Shown here in pieces: positions 52,976-62,696 of a stretch of 64,000 nucleotides of DNA. The stretch comes from Legionella gresilensis (GTDB lineage Bacteria; Pseudomonadota; Gammaproteobacteria; Legionellales; Legionellaceae), in assembly GCF_900639865.1 (NCBI RefSeq), contig NZ_CAAAHX010000004.1, positions 309,563 to 373,562 on the forward strand. The letters are read 5' to 3'. A model generated the notes under the pieces. That model ran no database searches. It worked only from the letters and a program-made list of their open reading frames with translations, and was not told the origin of the DNA. How positions within the stretch are numbered: the stretch's first letter is position 1; every line of letters begins with the position of its first letter. Position numbers and translations under genes: made by a program.

Positions 52976-54127
52976 ATGAAAATCACTGATAAACTACTCA
53001 TTTTAACTTTTATAATTTTTATTTTTACCCCAAGTATTGGCTTATTTTTTAAAAAAGATCCCGAGCTAATTCGAGCCACTCTGAATCGTGAACCTAATTA
53101 TTTTCCTGGAATTAATGTTAAACGTTTAGGCAAAACTAATTTTAAGCGCATAGAAAAGTGGTTTGCTGATCAAGCATTACTTATAACACCATTTAGTAAA
53201 TTGTGGAGTCAGCTTAATTATTTTTTAGCAGTTAGTTCTAAGCCGGAAAGTACAATTATTGGCAAAAATGGTTGGCTTTTTCTAGGTAATGGCTCTAATG
53301 CTACTTTAGAGCAGTATATAGGTAAGAAGCCACCTACAAATCAAGAAATAGCCAATACGTTAAATGAAATTAAAAAATTACAGGCAATTGCCCAACAGAA
53401 TAATATTCCCTTTTTGGTAACTATTGCGCCTGATAAACATACGATTTACCCTGAATACTTACCCAATTATATAAAGAAATCTTCGCTTCCAAGTCGATAT
53501 GATCTTATTATTAAAAAGTTAAAAGCAAATTATATTCATTTCATTGATCTAAGAAAAATTGAAATGCATGCTAAATCTACTTTAGGTAAAAAGTATGGTG
53601 ATATTTATCTTAGATGTGATAGCCACTGGAATTATTTAGGAGCGTATGCTGCCTATCAAGCTATAGCTGACTATGTCAATAAACTTGGTATAAACATTAA
53701 TAAAAAGAATTATGACTTTATACCCATGGTAAATAAATATGGCGATTTGGCTAACTTTTTACAAATAAATAAGTGTGAATCTAATTCTCCTTTGCCTGAT
53801 ACTTCAAATTTAACGCAGGATTTATGGGTTAAAAATGAACAAGGTTTGCAGAAATTAGAGCCAGGGGCTTCGCCTGGTAATGGTTTATTACAGCCTTCTG
53901 AAGTGATTAACAATGCGACTGAAAATAAATTAACTTCTTTAGTAATTGGTGATAGCTTCTTAGAATCTTTAGTGTTTTTCTTACATAATGATTTTCATAA
54001 TACTATACGAGTTCATGTCCTTAATAGGAATGTGAAGTTGGCCGAACTAGTTAAAAATCATCAACCAAATATAATTATATTAGAGTTAGTAGAACGTTCT
54101 TTAATCAATTTCTCAACTAGTCTTTAA
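52976..54127 (+). CDS. AlgJ/AlgX-like acetyltransferase (second copy)
   Basis: A 383-residue SGNH-type protein with an N-terminal membrane helix (about 7-22) and periplasmic catalytic domain. 'IAPDKHTIYPEYLPNYI' (near 160), 'RCDSHWNYLGAYAAY' with Asp-x-His (near 213) and 'VIGDSFLESL' with the catalytic Ser (near 326) match the first copy. It lacks the beta-domain that the first copy has at its end, so it has the ordinary AlgJ length. Partner of the MBOAT gene before it. Confidence 0.88.
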   Translation: MKITDKLLILTFIIFIFTPSIGLFFKKDPELIRATLNREPNYFPGINVKRLGKTNFKRIEKWFADQALLITPFSKLWSQLNYFLAVSSKPESTIIGKNGWLFLGNGSNATLEQYIGKKPPTNQEIANTLNEIKKLQAIAQQNNIPFLVTIAPDKHTIYPEYLPNYIKKSSLPSRYDLIIKKLKANYIHFIDLRKIEMHAKSTLGKKYGDIYLRCDSHWNYLGAYAAYQAIADYVNKLGININKKNYDFIPMVNKYGDLANFLQINKCESNSPLPDTSNLTQDLWVKNEQGLQKLEPGASPGNGLLQPSEVINNATENKLTSLVIGDSFLESLVFFLHNDFHNTIRVHVLNRNVKLAELVKNHQPNIIILELVERSLINFSTSL

Positions 54128-54216
54128 TAGGGAAATAACTTTTAATAGGACAATATCCTTGAGCTTTACCTAGTAGCTATCTTAAAAGTAAATAAAATTT
54201 CTGGAGATATTTATAG

Positions 54217-55413
54217 ATGCACTATCCTTTGGAAGTCTCAATGACCATGGCCCTAATTCTAATAATGGCTTTATGTTTTACTTGTTTTGCTAGTATAACC
54301 CTTTATTCCTATTTTATTCCGGGTTTAAATCAAACTAGCTATAAAGAATATAAATGGTTAGATGGTTTACGCGGAGTCGCTGCCTGTTTAGTTGCATTAA
54401 ATCATATTCCTTTTACGAACAATACATTAGCACTTCCTTCAAAATTGTTTTATTTTTCCCATGACCAATATGTTTTATTTACTTTTTTTGGTGCTATAGC
54501 TGTGCAAGTTTTTTTTTGTATAACGGGTATGTTATTTACCAGTAAGATAATTTCTACTAGTAATATAGATTGGATTTCTTTTTATAAAAAACGTATTCGT
54601 CGTCTTGTACCTGCTTATATGTTAGCTGGTATTCTAGCTATGATTATTGCATATTTATATGTACATCCCGCTAAAATCTCCCTTAAAGTATTAATTAGTA
54701 ATCTTCCGAGTATTTTTTCCTTTGGCTTAATACCACATGCCGTTATTAATAATTTTCATTTTGGGCGTTTACTTGGCATGAATTGGACTTTAGGCATAGA
54801 ATGGCGTTTTTATTTAATTTTACCTATTTTATTTATCGGCTTTCAAAAGTGGCAGAAAAAGGCTTTTGTATTTCTTACTATATTTGCCCTTTGTGATCTT
54901 ATTACTACTAGGAATTCTAGCTGGGTTTACTTGCTTTCAGGTGGCTTATGCTCACCATTAGTATTTAAACGATTCAGCCGTCAACATAGACTTTTAGCAT
55001 CAGCGGCTATTATAGTTTTACTTACAATATATCTATTTACATGGAATAGGTGGGCTAACTTTGGATTAAACCGTTGGCTTTTAATGACAAGTTTATTTGC
55101 CGCGTTAATGATTAGTCGACCAGCAGTGCTAGAGTATAAACCGTTGATGCTCTTAGGTACGGTAAGCTATAGCTTTTACCTTCTTCATTTTATGATTATA
55201 TTTTTTGTTTTTTATTTCTATTACAGCAGTGGGCTTGATATAACAAAGTTAAGTATAACGTCGTTTACCATTCTAGCTTGTTTTGGGATGGCTATTATTA
55301 TAGCTGTATCTTGTATTGCTTATTTATATGTTGAGTTTCCTTTTATGTGTCCTACAAGCAAAAGAAAAGATAACTCTATAGAAATCACTGCTCTTAAACT
55401 TAATGCAGCTTGA
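54217..55413 (+). CDS. Acyltransferase 3 family protein (OafA/OatA-like)
   Basis: A 398-residue membrane protein with about ten helices. 'KWLDGLRGVAACLVALNHI' (about 48-66) is the N-terminal motif of acyltransferase-3 proteins (R/G-x-D-x-L-R-G), with the His of 'LNHI' as proposed catalytic residue; 'NWTLGIEWRFYLILPILF' is another hallmark. It probably O-acetylates a surface glycan. GGAG upstream supports ATG 54217. Closes the second surface-modification module. Confidence 0.9.
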   Translation: MHYPLEVSMTMALILIMALCFTCFASITLYSYFIPGLNQTSYKEYKWLDGLRGVAACLVALNHIPFTNNTLALPSKLFYFSHDQYVLFTFFGAIAVQVFFCITGMLFTSKIISTSNIDWISFYKKRIRRLVPAYMLAGILAMIIAYLYVHPAKISLKVLISNLPSIFSFGLIPHAVINNFHFGRLLGMNWTLGIEWRFYLILPILFIGFQKWQKKAFVFLTIFALCDLITTRNSSWVYLLSGGLCSPLVFKRFSRQHRLLASAAIIVLLTIYLFTWNRWANFGLNRWLLMTSLFAALMISRPAVLEYKPLMLLGTVSYSFYLLHFMIIFFVFYFYYSSGLDITKLSITSFTILACFGMAIIIAVSCIAYLYVEFPFMCPTSKRKDNSIEITALKLNAA

Positions 55414-55509
55414 TTTAAAAGAATAAATTGAAATAATTAAATATTAGTATTAATAATATTTAGATGTACAATCGTTGAGAAGAGCTTCTTTATTTAAAGT
55501 AGCAATAGA

Positions 55510-57576
55510 TTATTCATCTACTTGACTATATAAATGTAATAATTTCTCTTGGGCGCAATGTTGCCCATTTTTGAGTGCTTTATAGTTTCCATCTGATTGC
55601 ATTTCCCAAGCACATTTATTATCTTTTAAATAATTTTTAAATATTTCGTTTTTAATTCTCTTACGGTTTTCTTCATCTAAGATAGGAAATAAAATTTCAA
55701 TACGATTATAAAGATTACGCTCCATTAAATCAGCACTTGAGCAATAGACATATTCTTTATCATCAGCAAGAAAATAATAAACTCGATGGTGCTCTAAAAA
55801 ACGTCCTAGAATAGAAATAACTTGTATGTTGTCCGAGACACCTTTTATATTAGGTTTTAGACAGCATAAGCTTCGGACGATTAAATTAATTTTTACGCCT
55901 GCTTGCGACGCTTTGTAAAGAGCTTTAATCATAATTTTGTCAGTTAATCCGTTAACTTTTATATTAATCTCACTTTCTTTACCTTTTTTGGCCGCATCAA
56001 TACATTCTTCAATATGATTTAATAGGTCCTTTTGCAAAGTAAAAGGAGAGTGGCAAAGAGCTCTAAGCTTAACTGTTCTACCTAATCCTGTTAATTGTTG
56101 AAAGATAATTTGCGTATCTGAAGTAATACTAGGATCACTTGTTAATAGACCAAAATCTGTATAAAGCTTGGATGTCTGCTCATGGTAGTTGCCTGTGCCT
56201 AAATGTACATATTGTTTTAATTTTCCATGTGTTCTTCGAACAACTAGGGTCATTTTCGCATGCGTTTTGTACCCTACTACACCATAAAGGACCAACACCC
56301 CTGCTTCATGCAACCGGTTTGCTAATTTTAAATTTGATTCCTCATCGAAGCGAGCTCTTAATTCAATAACTGTAGTAACTTCTTTACCTGAACGTGCTGC
56401 TTCAACAAGCGCCTTAACCATTTGAGATTCCGAGTGAGTACGATAGAGTGTTTGTTTAATTGCTAAAACATTAGGATCAGCGGCAGCTTGCCTTACAAAA
56501 TCAATTACTACCTCATAACTCTGATAGGGGTGGTGTAATAAAATATCCCGTTCATCTAAAAAATTAAATAAATGACGCCTACTTGTAATAAAGGGAGGGT
56601 ATTGCGCTCTGAAGGGGGGATAAAGTAAGTCAGGTCTATCTAAGCGGTTAATGGCATTATAATAGCGCTGTAAATTAACAGGTCCATCACAATAATAAGC
56701 ATCTTCATGATGAAGATGATGTTTTTGTAAAAGAAAATCTACAATTTTTTGCGGGCAGCTTTTATCAATTTCTAAACGTACAACATGACCATAATGACGA
56801 GAGAAAAGTTCACGTTGCACAGCAGCAGCTAAATCTTCAATTTCTTCCTCGCGTAAAAAAAGATCACTATTTCTAGTTAGGCGGAAAGGATAGCAGCCGT
56901 TTATTTCCATACCTGGAAATAAACGATGCACATATGTTTGAATAATTGACGAGAGATAAACTAAATAATTGCCACCATCAACACACAATTCAGAAGGTAA
57001 AGATATTATTCGGGGCAAAGAACGGGGTACGTGAATAACAGCATAGTCAATGTTTCGATCAAAGGCATCTTTTCCTTGTAGTGAAATAATAAAATTTAAG
57101 CTTTTATTGAATAAGCGGGGAAAAGGATGCGCTAAGTCTAAAGCAATTGGGCTAACTACTGGTAAAATCTCATTTTTAAAATAGTGTCTTGCCCATAAAT
57201 AAATATCTTCTGTCCATTCATTGACATCAAGTACATAAATACGCTCGTCTCTTAGAGCCGGTAACAATTGTTTATTAAAAGTTGCGTAAATATCATTGGT
57301 AATAGAATGTGCTTTTTTACTAAGTTGACTAAATAAATCGCTTGTCCGTATACCATCCACAAATTTTGGTAAGGCAAGTGCTAGCTTTTCCTTTAAACCC
57401 GCCATACGAATTTCAAAAAATTCGTCTAAATTCCCGCTGCAAATACATAAAAATCGTACTCTCTCTAATAAGGGAATACGCTCATCTTTAGCCAGCTGTA
57501 AGACACGTTCATTAAATGCTAGCGCTGTAAATTCTCGATTAATGAAATAGTCTGGATTGTCCAGCGTATTAGTCAA
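55510..57576 (-). CDS. ppk1: Polyphosphate kinase 1
   Basis: A 688-residue PPK1 of normal length. 'FINREFTALAFNERVLQLA' (11-29), 'GNLDEFFEIRMAGLKEKL', 'IKQTLYRTHSESQMVKALVEAARSGKEVTTVIELRARFDEESN' and 'GYKTHAKMTLVVRR' (catalytic His) identify it; 'CSSADLMERNLYNRIEILFP' near the end is diagnostic. It makes polyphosphate reversibly from ATP. The start codon is TTG, fixed by GGGAG six bases upstream. Confidence 0.97.
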   Translation of the reverse strand: MTNTLDNPDYFINREFTALAFNERVLQLAKDERIPLLERVRFLCICSGNLDEFFEIRMAGLKEKLALALPKFVDGIRTSDLFSQLSKKAHSITNDIYATFNKQLLPALRDERIYVLDVNEWTEDIYLWARHYFKNEILPVVSPIALDLAHPFPRLFNKSLNFIISLQGKDAFDRNIDYAVIHVPRSLPRIISLPSELCVDGGNYLVYLSSIIQTYVHRLFPGMEINGCYPFRLTRNSDLFLREEEIEDLAAAVQRELFSRHYGHVVRLEIDKSCPQKIVDFLLQKHHLHHEDAYYCDGPVNLQRYYNAINRLDRPDLLYPPFRAQYPPFITSRRHLFNFLDERDILLHHPYQSYEVVIDFVRQAAADPNVLAIKQTLYRTHSESQMVKALVEAARSGKEVTTVIELRARFDEESNLKLANRLHEAGVLVLYGVVGYKTHAKMTLVVRRTHGKLKQYVHLGTGNYHEQTSKLYTDFGLLTSDPSITSDTQIIFQQLTGLGRTVKLRALCHSPFTLQKDLLNHIEECIDAAKKGKESEINIKVNGLTDKIMIKALYKASQAGVKINLIVRSLCCLKPNIKGVSDNIQVISILGRFLEHHRVYYFLADDKEYVYCSSADLMERNLYNRIEILFPILDEENRKRIKNEIFKNYLKDNKCAWEMQSDGNYKALKNGQHCAQEKLLHLYSQVDE

Positions 57577-57837
57577 TTTATGCTCCCTGCGATATCTTTA
57601 AACAGTCCATTAATGAGATCATTACCAAAATTTAAATTCTTGAATATGTTCCAGGTTATGCAGTACCATTGTTAGGTGGTACCTTTTCCTGCTTTTAATT
57701 ATTATTCAAACGCTAACTTATGTTGAGAATACGACTAATTATAAAGTTAGGAAATTTAAGTTAACTGCTAAAACTGTAAATCGCCTATTACTAATTGATT
57801 ATAGAGTAATGCAATTACTTAATTCGGTGCAAGAGAT

Positions 57838-58371
57838 CTAGTGAACCAGGAAAAAACAAATACCAATGAAGGCAATAAATCCCCAGAATGGCGATAGCTG
57901 CAAGTAGGTTAAAGCTAAAAAAAACACCATACTCATAATCACCATTGGTATAGAATAGTAAGCATTTACAATACTTTGAGCGACAGAAAAAGCCGTAGCA
58001 GCCAGTAATACTAAAGCACCATATTGCACAGGTACCATTATTTTTTGAATAGTTGGCCCACTATGCTGATTCAAAAATTGATAACCTACCGCTGCTAATA
58101 GTAAACCAGGTAAATTAATACTAATAACAGCAAAAATTAAGCCTAATATGCCCGCTGCTTTATAGCCAATTAGTGCTGACAATTTTACGGCCGTTAAGCC
58201 CGGAAATAAGAAACTTGAACCAAGCATATTTATAAATTCTTCATTACTTATCCAATGGCGATAATCAACGGCCTCTACTTCAATTAATTTGAGCATTGAA
58301 TTACCTCCGCCAAGTGAGATAAGCCCAATTTTTCCAAAGCTCAATATTAAAGTTAATAAATTGCTAATCAT
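57838..58371 (-). CDS. Half-size ChrA chromate-transport-family protein
   Basis: A 177-residue membrane protein, half of a standard ChrA. 'FGKIGLISLGGGNSMLKLIE' (near 12-31), 'EEFINMLGSSFLFPGLTAVKLSALIGYKAAGI' and 'NLPGLLLAAVGYQFL' match the ChrA repeat. Short ChrA proteins usually work in pairs from adjacent genes, but no second half is here. Eight bases overlap with the upstream unknown gene, suggesting they are translated together. Substrate uncertain: chromate or another anion. Confidence 0.85.
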   Translation of the reverse strand: MISNLLTLILSFGKIGLISLGGGNSMLKLIEVEAVDYRHWISNEEFINMLGSSFLFPGLTAVKLSALIGYKAAGILGLIFAVISINLPGLLLAAVGYQFLNQHSGPTIQKIMVPVQYGALVLLAATAFSVAQSIVNAYYSIPMVIMSMVFFLALTYLQLSPFWGFIAFIGICFFLVH

Positions 58372-58987
58372 AATTAAGTTGATTTAAGAAAGTTACATAG
58401 TCGCAGGAAAACTGCTCTTTAAGCAATAGCTGACTTAACTTGGATACTAACGTATAAGAACGACCCTCTATTGATGCGCTGAAATAAACTTGCTTGTTAA
58501 TTATTAAACGTGATAATTCAAGTTTAATTGTAGGCGTACAAGAAAACTTATAGATTAAAGCTGTTTTATCAACATTAATAATTGTGCCGTGTAACTTAAG
58601 TAGATTTAGTAAAGCGCCTATATCTAAAGATGAACATCCAGGTAGCGTTTGTTCCGGCGGAAGCGATTTTAAACTCAGTTTCTTTCCAAAACCAAAGCAG
58701 CGATCTTTTTGAGCTAGTAAAGGTTTATAAAATAATTCTTCTCTTCGTTTTTTAATATTTAAATGCTTTTGCGGCAATAAATAATAACTGTCCGAACGTT
58801 CTTTAATTTGAACATTAGCAAAACTTAAAATATTAGAATTTAAATGATGTAGCGTAATTAGCTTGTCTTCTGGCCAAAAGTATCGGGCTTCCCAACGGAT
58901 TAAATCATGCGCTCTTGCTGATAATTGTTCTACAGCAAATGGCTTATCTAAGTTAACTTCAAAATTCCAGACGAGTCGTTTATTCAT
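58364..58987 (-). CDS. Hypothetical protein upstream of ChrA-like gene
   Basis: A 207-residue soluble protein without recognised domain. 'KRLVWNFEVNLDKPF' and 'RWEARYFWPEDKLITLHHL' open it; a charged 'KKRREELFYKPLLAQKDR' lies in the middle, then 'LLKLHGTIINVDKTALIYKF'. Strand-rich acidic/basic alternation vaguely recalls CYTH-type domains, but no clear ExExK motif is visible. It ends within the start of the ChrA-like gene (8-base overlap), so they share an operon. Confidence 0.55.
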   Translation of the reverse strand: MNKRLVWNFEVNLDKPFAVEQLSARAHDLIRWEARYFWPEDKLITLHHLNSNILSFANVQIKERSDSYYLLPQKHLNIKKRREELFYKPLLAQKDRCFGFGKKLSLKSLPPEQTLPGCSSLDIGALLNLLKLHGTIINVDKTALIYKFSCTPTIKLELSRLIINKQVYFSASIEGRSYTLVSKLSQLLLKEQFSCDYVTFLNQLNYD

Positions 58988-59239
58988 AGTTAATACAACA
59001 TAGAGAGACTATTTTTTACGCTATTGTATTTACCTAAATAAGGCAAGTTTTATAGGCAAAAACGCAAAAAATTAATTTTAATTGGTAATTTGTTCATTGT
59101 GTTATAAATATGATAATTTTGCCTAACTTAGGAAAAATTTAATTAATTAAGAATCGTTTAGATAGTCTATCAGGGAGTATATAGCGTTTAATTTTCCTGG
59201 TAGGATCTGTCTATTGATCAAGACAAGGAACGAGTAGAA

Positions 59240-61678
59240 ATGGCCATACTTTTATTTTTTATTTATTTAGTTTTTACCTTATTAGTTCTTTACCATGGTC
59301 TAAAATCGCCAACCTGGGAAATAGGTAGTATCGTCTATCTTGGAATTGCTACCTTTATTGTTGGTATGCCTTGGATTATTGCTTTAATTTTGTGGGTAAT
59401 TATCTTAGCTATTATTGCAATAATGTATGTACCCGCAATTCGAGCTCAAATTACAAATCAATTATATCAAAGAGCTGTTAAATCAATTCCTAAACTTTCA
59501 AAAACAGAAGAAGAAGCCTTAAATGCAGGTGATACCTGGTTTGAGCGAGATATATTTATAGGTGAGCCTAATTGGTCAAAACTTTCTTTGCCCTTACCCG
59601 AACTTACCGCTGAGGAACAAGCGTTTTTAGATAATGAAACGCAAAATTTATGTAATATGATTGATGACTGGACTATAGGTCAGGAAGGCGATTTGCCTAA
59701 AGCAGTATGGTCTTATATTAAAGAAAATGGATTTTTAGGCTTAGTGATTTCTAAAGAATTTGGCGGGAAAGGATTTTCGGCTCGTGCCCATTCCGAAATT
59801 GTTCTAAAAATTGCAAGTCGTTCAGGCGCAGTTGCTGTAACAGTGATGGTTCCTAACTCACTAGGTCCTGGTGAATTGCTACATTATTATGGTACCGACG
59901 AGCAAAAAGCACGTTATTTACCTAATTTAGCTAAGGGTATTGATATTCCTTGTTTTGCCCTAACTGAGCCTGGTGCCGGTAGTGATGCAACATCAATTCA
60001 ATCAGAAGCAATTGTTACTAAAAAAATGGTTAACAAAGAAGAAATTTTAGGTTTAACGATCAATTTAAATAAACGCTGGATTACCTTAGCACCCATTGCC
60101 ACTTTAATTGGGTTAGCTGTGAATTTAAAAGACCCACAAGGGCTATTAAATGGTATTGGCCAAGAGGGTATTACCTGCTTATTGATTCCACGTGATACGG
60201 AAAATTTAGAGATAGGTAATCGACATCTGCCAGCAGATCAACCCTTTATGAATGGTACTCTGCGGGGAGAAAATATATTTGTTCCTATTAGTTCAATTAT
60301 TGGTGGTCAAGAAAAAGCAGGGCAAGGTTGGCAAATGCTAGTAGAATGCTTATCAATAGGCCGCTCAATTTCACTACCAGCGCTTGCAGCCGCATCTTCT
60401 TCAGTATCTTATATTACATCGAGTGCTTTTGCCCGCATCCGTCGTCAATTTAATGTAGAAATTGGGCAATTTGAAGGTATAGAGGAGAAATTAGCTGAGA
60501 TAGGAGGCCTTAACTATTTAATTAATGCAACAAGGTTATTAACTGTTGAGGCAGTAAATCAACATAAAAAACCTTCTGTTGCTTCCGCTATTACTAAATA
60601 TTTTAATACAGAGTTTGGCCGCATTGCTGTTAATAATGCTATGGATATTCATGCAGGACGTGCCGTTGTTGCAGGGCCGCGTAATTATCTTATTAACCAT
60701 TATGTAAGTATCCCTATTTCAATTACAGTTGAAGGGGCTAATATTATGTCCAGAAACCTACTTATTTTTGGCCAAGGCTCTATGGCTTGTCATCCCTTTA
60801 TTCGAGAGGAGTTTTATGCTGTTTCACACAACAATAAGGACACTTTTGATAAGCTAATTTGGCAACATATTTATTATTTTATGCGTAACTTTGCCAAAAC
60901 AATTTGCTCAGCCTGGACTGGTGGAATTTTTATTAGTGCGCCTACAAATCCTTTAAAAAGAAATTACCAATATATAGCTCGCTTAAGTCATGCTTTTGCT
61001 TGGCTAGCTGATTTATCGCTAATTTATTTAGGGGGTGATTTAAAACGAAAAGAGCGTTTATCAGCCCGTTTAGCTGATGCAATGTCTTATCTTTATATGG
61101 CAATGGCGGCCCTTCGTTTTTATAATCATCATAATCAGCATGCTGATTTAGAAATACATGCCAGGTGGGCTGTCACTTACTGTCTGTTTAATGCTCAGAA
61201 AGCAATGCTACTGTTTTGCGATAATTTTCCTTCACGGATTTTAGGCGGTATTATGCGCTTTTTTGCTTTTCCTTTTGGTTCATCTATTGCCTATCCACGT
61301 GATCGTCTTGATCATAGCTTAGCTCGATTAATGAGTAAAAATAATGCTTATCGCAATATACTAAAAAAATGGATTTATTTAAGTGGTGATCCCGCCCAGG
61401 CCATTGATAAAATGGAACATACATTACAGTTAATAATAACCAATGCAGATCTCCTTGCTAAGGTAAGTAACTTAAAACGCTATTCATTTGAAAATCTAAA
61501 ATCAAAATTAGTTGAGAAAGTTAGTCAAGGTGAACTTAGCCAACAAGAAATGGACGCTATCGTTGCGGTAGAGCGAGCTAGGTGGGATGCTATTCAAGTT
61601 GATGAGTTTAAAGCTGACTCAATGAAATCAAAAACCTTTAAGTCCGTTACGGATTCTTTAGTAAATCCTTTAGATTAA
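59240..61678 (+). CDS. fadE: Acyl-CoA dehydrogenase FadE
   Basis: An 812-residue FadE-type enzyme, longer than the soluble acyl-CoA dehydrogenases. Two or three N-terminal membrane helices (1-70), then 'FALTEPGAGSDATSIQSEA', 'GTLRGENIFVPISSIIGG', and 'AMDIHAGRAVVAGPRNYL' of the FAD-dependent core, then the FadE-specific C-terminal part. It carries out the first step of beta-oxidation. AAGGA before the ATG. Single gene with a 252-base upstream region. Confidence 0.95.
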   Translation: MAILLFFIYLVFTLLVLYHGLKSPTWEIGSIVYLGIATFIVGMPWIIALILWVIILAIIAIMYVPAIRAQITNQLYQRAVKSIPKLSKTEEEALNAGDTWFERDIFIGEPNWSKLSLPLPELTAEEQAFLDNETQNLCNMIDDWTIGQEGDLPKAVWSYIKENGFLGLVISKEFGGKGFSARAHSEIVLKIASRSGAVAVTVMVPNSLGPGELLHYYGTDEQKARYLPNLAKGIDIPCFALTEPGAGSDATSIQSEAIVTKKMVNKEEILGLTINLNKRWITLAPIATLIGLAVNLKDPQGLLNGIGQEGITCLLIPRDTENLEIGNRHLPADQPFMNGTLRGENIFVPISSIIGGQEKAGQGWQMLVECLSIGRSISLPALAAASSSVSYITSSAFARIRRQFNVEIGQFEGIEEKLAEIGGLNYLINATRLLTVEAVNQHKKPSVASAITKYFNTEFGRIAVNNAMDIHAGRAVVAGPRNYLINHYVSIPISITVEGANIMSRNLLIFGQGSMACHPFIREEFYAVSHNNKDTFDKLIWQHIYYFMRNFAKTICSAWTGGIFISAPTNPLKRNYQYIARLSHAFAWLADLSLIYLGGDLKRKERLSARLADAMSYLYMAMAALRFYNHHNQHADLEIHARWAVTYCLFNAQKAMLLFCDNFPSRILGGIMRFFAFPFGSSIAYPRDRLDHSLARLMSKNNAYRNILKKWIYLSGDPAQAIDKMEHTLQLIITNADLLAKVSNLKRYSFENLKSKLVEKVSQGELSQQEMDAIVAVERARWDAIQVDEFKADSMKSKTFKSVTDSLVNPLD

Positions 61679-61835
61679 TTTACATTTTTTTAACAGCTGA
61701 ATTTTTGAAATGGTGTCCTATAAAGGGCATCATTTTGTTATAATATTGAAATATTATTTTAAATATTAATTTTTTTGTTTAAAATTATAGCTAAGAAAAG
61801 TAATTATATCTTAATAATGTTATCAGGTAATTCAT

Positions 61836-62660
61836 ATGAGCGCTTATCTTCATGCACCTAATAAAGATGCCATTCTAAAAGCTTTTGAAGTAGTATGTTT
61901 ATCACCAGACGCGGCTAAGTATTTAACTGAGCGTTTATCCGAAACCTTTAGTAAAGTAAAAATTGAAGCAAGTGCTGAAGTGTTGGATAGAGTGAAGCAG
62001 TTTGAAAAAAATGTGTCGATAAGATACGGAAAACTTTCAGATCCTTGGCGGGGTAGACCTGAGGATATTAAAACTGACTTTGAAAATGCCCAACATAATA
62101 TGGGGCTCGCTCTTTTAGAGGACGTTAGCCCGTCATTAGCGGACGGTCAATTAAATATGGATTTTGCTATAAGTGATGATTCTCAGTTATTACGAGCATT
62201 TTCTTTAAATGAGCAACCGCTAGATACTACAGCTGCGACAGCCATTGATACTTTATTTAATAGCTGGCTTGCTGAAAATGAAATGGTTAGTAGAGACAGT
62301 GTGATTTATGAATCGGATAGAAATGGAGATATAAAGATAGATGAAAATGGCCAGTTAACTAAGGCAAATGCTCAGAGAGTTAGGGAATTGATTGCTGATA
62401 GAGATAATGGATTTGCTCATTATCTAAATGAAAAATTTAAGAATCATACGCCACATCAGGATTTAAAAGCATCAGTTCAACCGCATGCTTATCCAGAACA
62501 GGCTCAAGTTGTTGAGCAGCCTGTTGAGCCTGTTAGTGCTTCAGAGCCTACGGCAGCTGAAGCCCCAACCGCAGCTGAATCCCTAACCGCCGAAGCCCCA
62601 ACTGCTGCTGGTGAATCAGAAACTCCAGAGGTAACTACACCTGCTGCGCCGCCTACCTAA
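61836..62660 (+). CDS. Hypothetical protein with Ala/Pro/Glu-rich tail
   Basis: A 274-residue protein of unknown family. Residues 1-205 are helical and acidic; 'SDRNGDIKIDENG' (about 164-176) resembles part of an EF-hand-type calcium loop, but position 12 is Gly rather than Glu. Residues about 215-274 are a low-complexity tail of repeated 'TAAEAP' and 'TAAES' units. No signal peptide or membrane segment. AGG nine bases before ATG. The tail is richer in G+C than its surroundings. It could be a secreted or surface protein, but nothing proves this. Confidence 0.6.
   Translation: MSAYLHAPNKDAILKAFEVVCLSPDAAKYLTERLSETFSKVKIEASAEVLDRVKQFEKNVSIRYGKLSDPWRGRPEDIKTDFENAQHNMGLALLEDVSPSLADGQLNMDFAISDDSQLLRAFSLNEQPLDTTAATAIDTLFNSWLAENEMVSRDSVIYESDRNGDIKIDENGQLTKANAQRVRELIADRDNGFAHYLNEKFKNHTPHQDLKASVQPHAYPEQAQVVEQPVEPVSASEPTAAEAPTAAESLTAEAPTAAGESETPEVTTPAAPPT
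62551..62620 (+). repeat. Short imperfect repeats encoding Ala/Glu/Pro units
   Basis: DNA coding for TAAEAP/TAAES/TAEAP/TAAGE: units of about 15-24 bases with shared cores such as GCAGCTGAAGCCCC. Could change length by slippage without changing frame. Confidence 0.55.
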
Positions 62661-62680
62661 TAGTTTAGATTGAGGTAGGC
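62651..62680. terminator. Hairpin between convergent genes
   Basis: GCCTACCT (62651-62658) pairs with AGGTAGGC (62673-62680); the stop codon of the hypothetical gene lies at the foot of the stem. A short A/T flank follows. Likely bidirectional terminator between this gene and murU. Confidence 0.6.
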
Positions 62681-62696
62681 TAGTTTACTTATATAT

